Under the pieces are notes generated by a model. The model made no database searches. It was not told where the DNA came from and saw only the letters and a program-made list of their open reading frames with translations. A program made the translations under genes and the position numbers. A DNA stretch of 16,069 nucleotides from Alphaproteobacteria bacterium (GTDB taxonomy: Bacteria > Pseudomonadota > Alphaproteobacteria > RF32 > CAG-239), in NCBI GenBank assembly GCA_900767645.1, contig CAAFZY010000014.1, forward strand, positions 1-16,069, in the 5' to 3' direction. Of the stretch, positions 1 to 5,541 are shown one piece after another; within the stretch, counting starts at the first letter, position 1; each line of letters starts with the position of its first letter.

Positions 1-16
1 AAGGGTTAGTCTTAAG

Positions 17-78
17 AAGATTTTAGCTCGCGTTTTTTTTTTGCAATATTTACGAGTCCGTGCTGTGCATAAGTTGTA
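17..78 (-). repeat. 62-nt inverted repeat, left arm
   Basis: The reverse complement of this stretch is identical over 62 nt to 15973-16034, including a run of ten identical bases (T at 33-42 here, A there). Beyond the identity (positions 1-16 here, 16035-16050 there) the copies remain similar but diverged, so this is a dispersed repeat and not an assembly echo. Read on the minus strand, the frame used by the right-hand copy is open here too. No transposase is linked to it. Confidence 0.85.
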
Positions 79-94
79 TTTAAAACCGCACCTT

Positions 95-171
95 AAAATT
101 CCCCTTCTAAAGCAAGGTGCCGACCTTTTAAAAATTCCCCTCTATGGAGGGGTGCCGAAGGCGGGGTGGTT
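95..171 (+). repeat. Two direct copies of a hairpin repeat module
   Basis: Two units start with AAAATTCCCC, at 95 and 131. The second contains a clear hairpin, CCCCTC (137-142) pairing with GAGGGG (147-152), and continues into GGTGCCGAAGGCGGGGTGG. The first is a decayed version (stem broken, but GGTGCCG kept). Modules of this look, with a variable stem between an AATTCCCC edge and a GGGGTGG edge, resemble REP/MITE-like intergenic repeats. That family resemblance is from memory and was not tested. Confidence 0.6.
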
Positions 172-254
172 TCATCAGTATCCGATGATATATTAAATAT
201 TTGTTTTTATGCTATAAAACACATAAATTAAATTTATCTTCCGGCATTATTTTT

Positions 255-305
255 CACCACCCCGTCGGCGTTCCGCCGCCACCCATCCTCAGGATGGGAA
301 TTAAA
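255..305 (-). repeat. Inverted copy of the hairpin repeat module
   Basis: This is the opposite orientation of the module at 131-171: CACCACCCCG edge, GC-rich middle, hairpin CCCATCC (282-288) with GGATGGG (292-298), then GAATT. The stem sequence differs from the other copy while pairing is kept. With 131-171 it forms a large imperfect inverted pair around an AT-rich core (about 172-254) in which I see no gene. Confidence 0.55.
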
Positions 306-310
306 AAACA

Positions 311-338
311 CGCACCACCCCTTGTCACGACAAGCCGC
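311..338 (+). repeat. 28-nt direct repeat, copy 1
   Basis: Identical to 367-394. It begins with the CACCACCCC edge also seen at 255-265 and contains a small palindrome, CTTGTC and GACAAG around a two-base centre. Confidence 0.75.
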
Positions 339-366
339 AAAAAAAGTTCGGATATTGAGCCAGATA

Positions 367-394
367 CGCACCACCCCTTGTCACGACAAGCCGC
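367..394 (+). repeat. 28-nt direct repeat, copy 2
   Basis: Second exact copy of 311-338, 56 nt downstream. It is preceded by CAGATACG (361-368), a motif that also sits in front of the central hairpin of the fold-back elements at 415 and 5791. The two repeat families are therefore interleaved here. Confidence 0.75.
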
Positions 395-507
395 TAATCG
401 TCCGGAGAATTAGACAGATACGCAGAAAGCCTTGTTACGCAGTGTACACAAAAAGGTACATAAGTAACAAGGCTTTCAAGTAGGTGTCAATTATACGGAC
501 GATTTAG
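394..507. repeat. Fold-back element at the 3' end of rpoA
   Basis: A 114-nt near-palindromic element. The outer stem is CTAATCGTCCG (394-404) with CGGACGATTTAG (496-507, one bulged base). The central stem is 13 perfect base pairs, 426-438 with 464-476. A short inner stem is TGTAC (443-447) with GTACA (456-460). The rpoA stop codon (504-506, minus strand) lies inside the outer stem. Unpaired motifs CAGATACG, GTGTAC, TACAT and ATTATACG are shared with the array at 5542-5880 although the stem sequences differ. It could end or stabilise the rpoA transcript, but no U-run follows the stem, so it is not a standard terminator. Confidence 0.8.
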
Positions 508-1514
508 AAGTGGTCGTCACATTTTTTAATCAACTCTTCAATATTCTCCGGCGGCCAACCAGGGGTGTCCATACCAAGGTGAATACCCATTTTAGCCAAT
601 ACTTCTTTGATTTCATTCAAAGATTTACGACCAAAGTTCGGAGTGCGAAGCATTTCGGCTTCGGTTTTCTGAACAAGGTCACCGATATAAACGATGTTAT
701 CATTTTTAAGGCAGTTTGCAGAACGAACTGAAAGTTCCAGTTCTTCAACTTTCTTGAGCAAATTGCGGTTAAACGGCAATTCTTCTTTAACATCTTCAAC
801 TTCGTTTTCAGGTTCATCAAAGTTAATGAACGGTTTGAGTTGTTCCTGTAAAATACGAGCCGCAAAAGCAACTGCGTCTTCAGGAGTAACAACACCGTTG
901 GTTTCAACAACCATAGTCAATTTATCATAATCGGTAATTTGACCGACACGAGTATTTTCAACTTTATATGAAACCTTTTTAACCGGTGAATAGATAGCGT
1001 CAACGGCAATTAAGCCAATCGGCGCATCAGCCGGTTTGTTTTGACTGGCCGGAACATAACCTTTACCGGTATCAACAGTCAATTCCATAGAAATTTTTGC
1101 ACCTGCGTCCAAGTTACAAATAACATGGTCAGGATTCATAATTTCAACATCATGACCGGTTTCAATCATAGCTGCAGTAACCGTGCACGGACCTTCAGCT
1201 TTAAGTGTCATAATCTTTTGACCTTCATTGTGAACGGCAACGGCCAAGCCTTTAACGTTCAAAACAATGTCGGTAACATCTTCCCGCACGCCCGGAACAA
1301 CTGAAAATTCATGTAACACGCCATCAATTTTAATAGCTGTTACAGCGCCGCCCTGCAATGATGAGAGCAAAACTCTTCTTAAGGCATTGCCCAAAGTCAA
1401 GCCGAAACCTCTCTCTAGGGGTTCTACCACTATCTTAGCTTTATTTCCGCCTTCGCCGGAAGTAACTTCTAAATTAGTTGGTTTAATAAGTTCTTGCCAA
1501 TTTTTTTGAATCAC
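504..1514 (-). CDS. rpoA: DNA-directed RNA polymerase subunit alpha
   Basis: RpoA dimerises to nucleate RNA polymerase assembly (beta, beta', omega), and its C-terminal domain touches upstream promoter DNA and activators. The N-terminal domain signature LERGFGLTLGNALRRVLLSS sits near residue 33, and the alpha-CTD core LELSVRSANCLK...YIGDLV with GMDTPGWPPENI closes the protein. An in-frame ATG at 1544 would add ten residues, but it has no Shine-Dalgarno sequence. The GTG at 1514 follows GAGGG by seven bases and gives a 336-residue protein beginning at the family's usual IQKNWQELIKP, so I chose GTG. It is the last gene of the secY-adk-rpsM-rpsK-rpoA cluster. rplQ, which normally follows, is not present in the 500 bases after it. 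Identity is certain; the start is likely. Confidence 0.97.
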   Translation of the reverse strand: MIQKNWQELIKPTNLEVTSGEGGNKAKIVVEPLERGFGLTLGNALRRVLLSSLQGGAVTAIKIDGVLHEFSVVPGVREDVTDIVLNVKGLAVAVHNEGQKIMTLKAEGPCTVTAAMIETGHDVEIMNPDHVICNLDAGAKISMELTVDTGKGYVPASQNKPADAPIGLIAVDAIYSPVKKVSYKVENTRVGQITDYDKLTMVVETNGVVTPEDAVAFAARILQEQLKPFINFDEPENEVEDVKEELPFNRNLLKKVEELELSVRSANCLKNDNIVYIGDLVQKTEAEMLRTPNFGRKSLNEIKEVLAKMGIHLGMDTPGWPPENIEELIKKCDDHF

Positions 1515-1563
1515 CGGTATACCCTCTTTCTTGTTTATATGCATATATTAAAAAAACACGGAC

Positions 1564-1589
1564 AGCGGAGACTCCTAAAAGCCTCCGCT
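1564..1589 (-). promoter_or_regulatory. Hairpin between rpsK and rpoA, possible attenuator
   Basis: AGCGGAG (1564-1570) pairs with CTCCGCT (1583-1589) around a 12-nt loop. On the transcribed (minus) strand a run of seven U (1556-1550) follows after a seven-base gap. The gap makes it an imperfect intrinsic terminator. It may reduce read-through from the ribosomal protein genes into rpoA or protect an mRNA end. Confidence 0.45.
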
Positions 1590-1603
1590 TATAGAAACTT
1601 ATA

Positions 1604-1996
1604 TTAAACGCGACGTCTCTTTCTCAAACGGCATCCGTTGTGCGGAATCGGAGTAACATCACGGATTGAAGTTATGGTAAAGCCGATAACCTGCAAAGCT
1701 CTGATTGCCGATTCTCTGCCTGAACCCGGACCTTTAACTTCAACTTCCAAAGTTTTCATACCACTTTCCTGAGCTTTTTTACCTGCTTCTTCAGCTGCAA
1801 CTTGTGCGGCATACGGAGTAGATTTACGGGAACCCTTAAAACCCTGTGCGCCTGATGTAGACCAAGCAACGGTATTCCCTTGTGCATCAGTAATGGTTAT
1901 TCTTGTATTGTTAAATGTAGAATTCACATGTGCTACGCCTGATGTGATATTCTTTTTTTCTTTTTTCTTAACACGTTGTGTAACTGCTTTTGCCAT
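1604..1996 (-). CDS. rpsK: 30S ribosomal protein S11 (uS11)
   Basis: S11 sits on the 30S platform near the mRNA exit and binds 16S rRNA. The 130-residue product matches the usual bacterial length and shows the family pattern: GVAHVNSTFNNTRITITDAQG, AWSTSGAQGFKGSRKSTPYAAQ, the GPGSGRE segment and the C-terminal DVTPIPHNGCRLRKRRRV. The ATG at 1996 is preceded by GAGAGGT at good spacing. It lies 13 bases after rpsM and is clearly co-transcribed with it. A hairpin separates it from rpoA downstream. Confidence 0.98.
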   Translation of the reverse strand: MAKAVTQRVKKKEKKNITSGVAHVNSTFNNTRITITDAQGNTVAWSTSGAQGFKGSRKSTPYAAQVAAEEAGKKAQESGMKTLEVEVKGPGSGRESAIRALQVIGFTITSIRDVTPIPHNGCRLRKRRRV

Positions 1997-2009
1997 TGCT
2001 ACCTCTCAA

Positions 2010-2378
2010 TTATTTCTTCTTATTAGCAACAGTTTTACGTTTACCTTTGCGGGTACGAGCATTTTGTTTAGTGCTCTGACCGCGAACCGGTAAACCTTTA
2101 CGATGCCTTAAACCTCTGTAACATCCCAAGTCCATAAGTCTTTTGATGTTTACGCCTACTTCACGACGAAGTTCACCTTCCACAACGTAACCTTTATCAA
2201 TTACATCACGGATTTTAGCAACATCTTCATCGCTTAAATCTTGTACGCGACGGTCAACAGAAATACCTGATTTTGCACAAATATCTTGAGCAGTTTTTCT
2301 TCCGATACCAAAAATATAGGTCAATGCGATTTCAATTCTTTTGGCACTCGGAATATTTACGCCAGCTATACGAGCCAA
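2010..2378 (-). CDS. rpsM: 30S ribosomal protein S13 (uS13)
   Basis: S13 lies in the head of the 30S subunit and contributes to contacts with the 50S subunit and P-site tRNA. The 122-residue sequence starts ARIAGVNIP and contains the helix-two-turn-helix region (YIFGIGRKTAQDI), LRREVGVNIKRLMDLGCYRGLRHRKGLPVRGQ in the middle, and a basic tail KGKRKTVANKKK. The start codon is TTG at 2378. The family's invariant start (M-ARIAGV) and a GGAGAG five bases upstream make this start convincing, and no ATG is available at a better position. A strong sigma-70-type promoter lies 70-100 bases upstream, so rpsM-rpsK-rpoA can be transcribed apart from secY-adk. Confidence 0.97.
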   Translation of the reverse strand: MARIAGVNIPSAKRIEIALTYIFGIGRKTAQDICAKSGISVDRRVQDLSDEDVAKIRDVIDKGYVVEGELRREVGVNIKRLMDLGCYRGLRHRKGLPVRGQSTKQNARTRKGKRKTVANKKK

Positions 2379-2448
2379 ATTAACTCTCCATTCTTCTAAT
2401 TAATTAAAACATTTAAAAAGTTGATCACCACTTTTCAAAATTAAGCGG

Positions 2449-2476
2449 ATTATATTCTAATATTTATCAGAGTCAA
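2449..2476 (-). promoter_or_regulatory. Sigma-70 type promoter for rpsM-rpsK-rpoA
   Basis: On the minus strand TTGACT (2476-2471) is followed after 16 bases by a perfect TATAAT (2454-2449). Predicted transcription starts near 2442, leaving about 64 nt of leader before the TTG of rpsM. It lies in the 138-base gap between adk and rpsM. Confidence 0.75.
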
Positions 2477-2516
2477 GAGCATTTTAACAAAAAAATTACT
2501 TTTTTGCTAAAAAATC

Positions 2517-3206
2517 TTACTCTTCGGTTTTGACGGGGACCAGCCCCAAGACTTTAGCAATTTTTTGCGCTGTTGCCTCGATGGTTCCCGTTCCGTCAAC
2601 ACAACTGAGCAATCCTTTCTTTTCAAAGTAAGGGATTGTCGGATAAGTAAGCGAACGATAATTAATCAACCGATTTTGCACCGTGGTGCGATTATCATCT
2701 GCCCGTCTTGAAAATTCGGTTCCGCCGCAAACATCGCAAACGCCGTAAATTTTGGGTTTTTGAAATTTGTCATGGTATCCCTGCCCACACTTCATGCAAC
2801 TGTAACGGCCGAGAATACGCTCCATGATGATTTCATCAGGAACCTGAATTTCAATAACTCTGTTCAGGGTAATGCCTTTTTCCTTCAAAATGCCTTCAAG
2901 CGCTTCAGCTTGAGGCAAAGTGCGCGGAAATCCGTCGAGGATAAAGCCGTTTTTACAATCATTTTCATCAATACGGGAAGACACCATGCGAATAATCATT
3001 TCATCGGTAGCAAACTCGCCTCTGTCAAGCGCCGCTTTAAGCTCAAGCCCCAAAGGGGTGTTTTTAGCCGCTTCCGCACGGAGCATTTCACCGGTTGAAA
3101 GATGGCAAATGTGCGCTCTTTCTTTTAAAATTCGGGCTTGCGTGCCTTTACCGCAGCCCGGGGCTCCGGTAAAGACCACATGCAATCCGTTTCCGTTTTT
3201 ATCCAT
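2517..3206 (-). CDS. adk: Adenylate kinase
   Basis: Adk catalyses reversible ATP + AMP = 2 ADP in the cytosol and so sets the adenylate balance. The P-loop GAPGCGKGTQ is at residues 14-23, the AMP-binding STGEMLR at 37-43 and DGFPRT at 91-96. The protein has the long LID form. It carries four cysteines in CxxC pairs (137/140 and 157/160), the arrangement that binds structural zinc in many alphaproteobacterial and Gram-positive adenylate kinases. At 229 residues it is slightly longer than usual because of a short N-terminal extension (MDKNGNG) and an acidic tail. It starts two bases after the secY stop codon, so the two are translationally close. After it comes a 138-base gap with the rpsM promoter. 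Confidence 0.97.
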   Translation of the reverse strand: MDKNGNGLHVVFTGAPGCGKGTQARILKERAHICHLSTGEMLRAEAAKNTPLGLELKAALDRGEFATDEMIIRMVSSRIDENDCKNGFILDGFPRTLPQAEALEGILKEKGITLNRVIEIQVPDEIIMERILGRYSCMKCGQGYHDKFQKPKIYGVCDVCGGTEFSRRADDNRTTVQNRLINYRSLTYPTIPYFEKKGLLSCVDGTGTIEATAQKIAKVLGLVPVKTEE

Positions 3207-3208
3207 GA

Positions 3209-4558
3209 CTATTTTCTTTTGTTATGAATCAAAGCCGCTTTTTTAATCAATCCCTCATACTGATAAGCAATCAGATGAGATTGAACCTGCGTCATAAAGT
3301 CCATGGTAACTTGAACCACGATGAGCAAAGTGGTACCGCCCAAAACAAACGGAACCGAGAGCTTTGAAATCAAAATTTCAGGTAAAATGCACAATGCGGT
3401 TAAATAGGTTGCTCCGATAACGGTTAAGCGGGTAATAACATAATCAAGATATTCAGCGGTATTTTTACCCGGACGAATGCCGGCAATAAAGCCACCGTGT
3501 TTCTTTAAATTATCGGCCGTTTCTTCAGGATTAAATACCACAGCGGTATAAAAGAACGAGAAGAACACAATCAAAAACGCATACAGCGCCAAATAAACCG
3601 GCTGACCGTGTCCGAGCCACTGGCTCATGGTTTGAGCCCAAGACGGACCGTTCTGAGCCGAAAGGTTGGCAATAGTAATCGGCAACAACAACAATGAGCT
3701 GGCAAAAATCGGAGGAATAACGCCGGTCGGGTTAATTTTAAGCGGCAAATGCGAGCTTTCGGCAGCAGTCATACGCATACCCATCTGACGCTTAGGATAT
3801 TGAATGATAATTTTTCGCTGAGCGCGTTCAACGAAAACAATGATATAAATCAAACCCAAAGCCATTACCATTAACAAAGCGATAACACCCAATGACATTG
3901 AACCGATACGACCCAATTCAAATGTTTGTGCCAATGCGTTAGGAATATTGGCGATAATACCGACGGTAATGATAAGCGACGAGCCGTTACCAACGCCGCG
4001 AGAAGTAATTTGGTCGCCTAACCAAACCACAAACATGGTACCGCCCACCAATGAAACAATGGTGGTAAACTTAAATACAAAGCTCGGAATTACAACTGCG
4101 GAAACACCCGAACCGCCGGAAACGCTTTCCAGACCAACCGCAATACCGTAACCTTGAATAATGGTAATCAGCACGGTTAAAATTTTGGTATAATGAGTAA
4201 CTTTACGATGTCCGGCCTCGCCTTCTTTTTTAAGCGCCGCCAATGACGGAATAACCGACTGACCGAGCTGAATAATAATGGAAGCCGAAATATACGGGAA
4301 AATGTTAAGGGCAAAAATTGTCATACGCGACAACGCACCGCCGGAAAACATATTAAACATTCCCAAAATGCCGCCCGAATGTCTGGCAAAAACATCTGAC
4401 AATACGTTAGCATCAATTCCGGGAAGCGGAATAAATGTTCCCAAACGGAACACAATCAAAGCCAAAATCGTAAACCACAATCTTCTTTTGAGTTCGTCAG
4501 CTTTACTAAATGCGGACATATCCATACCTGCCGCCATTTTCTCTGCTAATGATACCAT
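3209..4558 (-). CDS. secY: Protein translocase subunit SecY
   Basis: SecY is the channel-forming subunit of the SecYEG translocon in the inner membrane. It passes unfolded proteins to the periplasm with SecA and inserts membrane proteins co-translationally. The 449-residue product has about ten hydrophobic helices and family signatures: FRLGTFIPLPGID near residue 40, the plug region GGALSRMTIFALNIFPYISASIIIQ, YPKRQMGMR in the C4 cytoplasmic loop, and KINPTGVIPPIFASSLLL. The ATG at 4558 follows AAGGAAG. It is the first gene of the cluster here. The gene upstream on the same strand is an unrelated protein instead of rplO. A promoter candidate and a hairpin precede it. Confidence 0.98.
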   Translation of the reverse strand: MVSLAEKMAAGMDMSAFSKADELKRRLWFTILALIVFRLGTFIPLPGIDANVLSDVFARHSGGILGMFNMFSGGALSRMTIFALNIFPYISASIIIQLGQSVIPSLAALKKEGEAGHRKVTHYTKILTVLITIIQGYGIAVGLESVSGGSGVSAVVIPSFVFKFTTIVSLVGGTMFVVWLGDQITSRGVGNGSSLIITVGIIANIPNALAQTFELGRIGSMSLGVIALLMVMALGLIYIIVFVERAQRKIIIQYPKRQMGMRMTAAESSHLPLKINPTGVIPPIFASSLLLLPITIANLSAQNGPSWAQTMSQWLGHGQPVYLALYAFLIVFFSFFYTAVVFNPEETADNLKKHGGFIAGIRPGKNTAEYLDYVITRLTVIGATYLTALCILPEILISKLSVPFVLGGTTLLIVVQVTMDFMTQVQSHLIAYQYEGLIKKAALIHNKRK

Positions 4559-4592
4559 TTTTTCTTCCTTATCAATTTAAAAACAAACAATC

Positions 4593-4609
4593 AGGGCTCA
4601 AAAAGCCCT
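4593..4609 (-). terminator. Hairpin before secY (terminator or leader attenuator)
   Basis: AGGGCT (4593-4598) pairs with AGCCCT (4604-4609). On the minus strand the stem is followed by TGATTGTTTGTTTTT, a T-rich but interrupted tail. It could terminate transcription from the 175-codon gene at 4684-5211. It lies downstream of the candidate secY promoter, so it might also act as an attenuator in the secY leader. Confidence 0.5.
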
Positions 4610-4621
4610 TTTGGGTTTAAT

Positions 4622-4649
4622 GTAATACACAAATTAAAAATTATTGCAA
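4622..4649 (-). promoter_or_regulatory. Candidate promoter for secY-adk
   Basis: TTGCAA (4649-4644) and TATTAC (4627-4622) on the minus strand, 16 bases apart. Both hexamers are imperfect, but the position in the gap ahead of secY fits. Confidence 0.35.
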
Positions 4650-4683
4650 CTATTTTATCTTTATCCTCAAGTTTTATTCACAA

Positions 4684-5211
4684 TCAGCGGCCTTTGTTTT
4701 GTTCCAATTGCTTGCCGCGCTCTTGCGCCAAACGCACAAGCTTGGGATCTGCCCCGACAATTTCGCGATAAATTGCTCCGGGCATAATGGCAAAGTCAAG
4801 AGCATTATTTAAAAATATACGGTTATACAGCCCTTTGGGAATCACAAATTTACGACATCCTTCCAAAAATAAATTATTGACCATCATGCCTGATGAAAGT
4901 TGAAAGTCACGCGCGCCGCTTAAATTAATTTCATCACATTTTAACGGCGGAACCTTTACCCTGCTCGCCGATGTTAAAATCAAACTTGATACTTTGACAT
5001 TTTCATCAATATTGATTTCATCGGCATGATCCAGAAAAATGCGTTCGTATTTTCCGGCCGGAACCGTCACTCGCATCGTTTCATTTAATATCAAAATTTG
5101 TATTTTTACCTTGGGCGCAATATAAAATCCTTTAGCCCTGCTTAAATCAACCCGTTCATAGGTATCCGCCTCAATTACCGCGCCGAAAGTATCTTGTAAA
5201 CTAAGCTTCAT
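4684..5211 (-). CDS. Unknown 175-residue repeat protein, likely beta-solenoid
   Basis: I do not recognise a named family. The protein is built almost entirely from four in-register 37-residue repeats at about residues 14-50, 51-87, 88-124 and 125-161. Each splits into two half-turns of 18-19 residues with alternating hydrophobics. Conserved points are an aromatic or Cys at repeat position 5, hydrophobics at 8, 10, 16 and 18, Ala at 13, Leu at 27 and 29 (units 1-3), and a Pro opening units 2-4. Such periodicity suggests a beta-solenoid or bactofilin-like stack; this is inference. No signal peptide or membrane helix is seen, so it is probably cytosolic, with a charged tail (LAQERGKQLEQNKGR). 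The ATG at 5211 follows GAGGA. It has its own promoter candidate and probably a terminator-like hairpin before secY. Confidence 0.8.
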   Translation of the reverse strand: MKLSLQDTFGAVIEADTYERVDLSRAKGFYIAPKVKIQILILNETMRVTVPAGKYERIFLDHADEINIDENVKVSSLILTSASRVKVPPLKCDEINLSGARDFQLSSGMMVNNLFLEGCRKFVIPKGLYNRIFLNNALDFAIMPGAIYREIVGADPKLVRLAQERGKQLEQNKGR

Positions 5212-5230
5212 ATTTCCTCACTTAATATTT

Positions 5231-5259
5231 ATATAATAACAAATAAGTCTTCTCGTCAA
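5231..5259 (-). promoter_or_regulatory. Promoter for the 175-residue repeat protein gene
   Basis: TTGACG (5259-5254) and TTATAT (5236-5231) on the minus strand with a 17-base spacer, 20 bases before the ATG at 5211. The predicted leader is short. Confidence 0.55.
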
Positions 5260-5330
5260 TCTGATTTTGTACTTGCCGCATTAATTTCTACCTAAGGAGT
5301 GCCGCCAAAGAAAACGCCGCTAATCTATGG

Positions 5331-5522
5331 TTGGTTGAAGTCGGTGGAAAAGATTCGCTTGATAGAATAGATAAATATTATTTCGGGCACTTATATGGCG
5401 ATGCTTTTTGCTCAGGAAAGCAGGGAAAATGTCTGCGTGATTTAGGCTTAGATAAAATCGACAAGCTCTGCTCCCCTTGCATTGTCGGCACTTGCAATAT
5501 TTATACTTTATGGAAAAAATAA
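5331..5522 (+). pseudogene. Short Cys-containing reading frame, possibly a gene remnant
   Basis: The frame reads on from at least 5301 without a stop and ends with TAA at 5520-5522. The only start inside is a TTG at 5331 with no Shine-Dalgarno sequence nearby; an AAGGAG at 5294-5299 has no start codon at usable spacing. The last part contains several cysteines (CSGKQGKC, LCSPC, GTC) in a plausible, non-repetitive protein sequence. It lies between a promoter region and a repeat array. This looks like the 3' end of a gene that lost its beginning, or a small gene with an unusual start. I do not recognise the sequence and the call is weak. Confidence 0.3.
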
Positions 5523-5541
5523 GCAAACTTGCAAGCAAGAG

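Noticed and set aside
201..413. 70-codon plus-strand reading frame
   Set aside because: It runs through the hairpin modules and the 28-nt repeats, has no ribosome binding site, and its residues reflect repeat DNA.
394..507. Integron attC site
   Set aside because: Variable stems with conserved short motifs recall attC, but the RYYYAAC/GTTRRRY ends are not at the expected places, and no integrase or cassettes are present.
2488..2506. Terminator between adk and rpsM
   Set aside because: The possible stem is only A and T with one G:C pair, too weak to call; the promoter just after it is much clearer.
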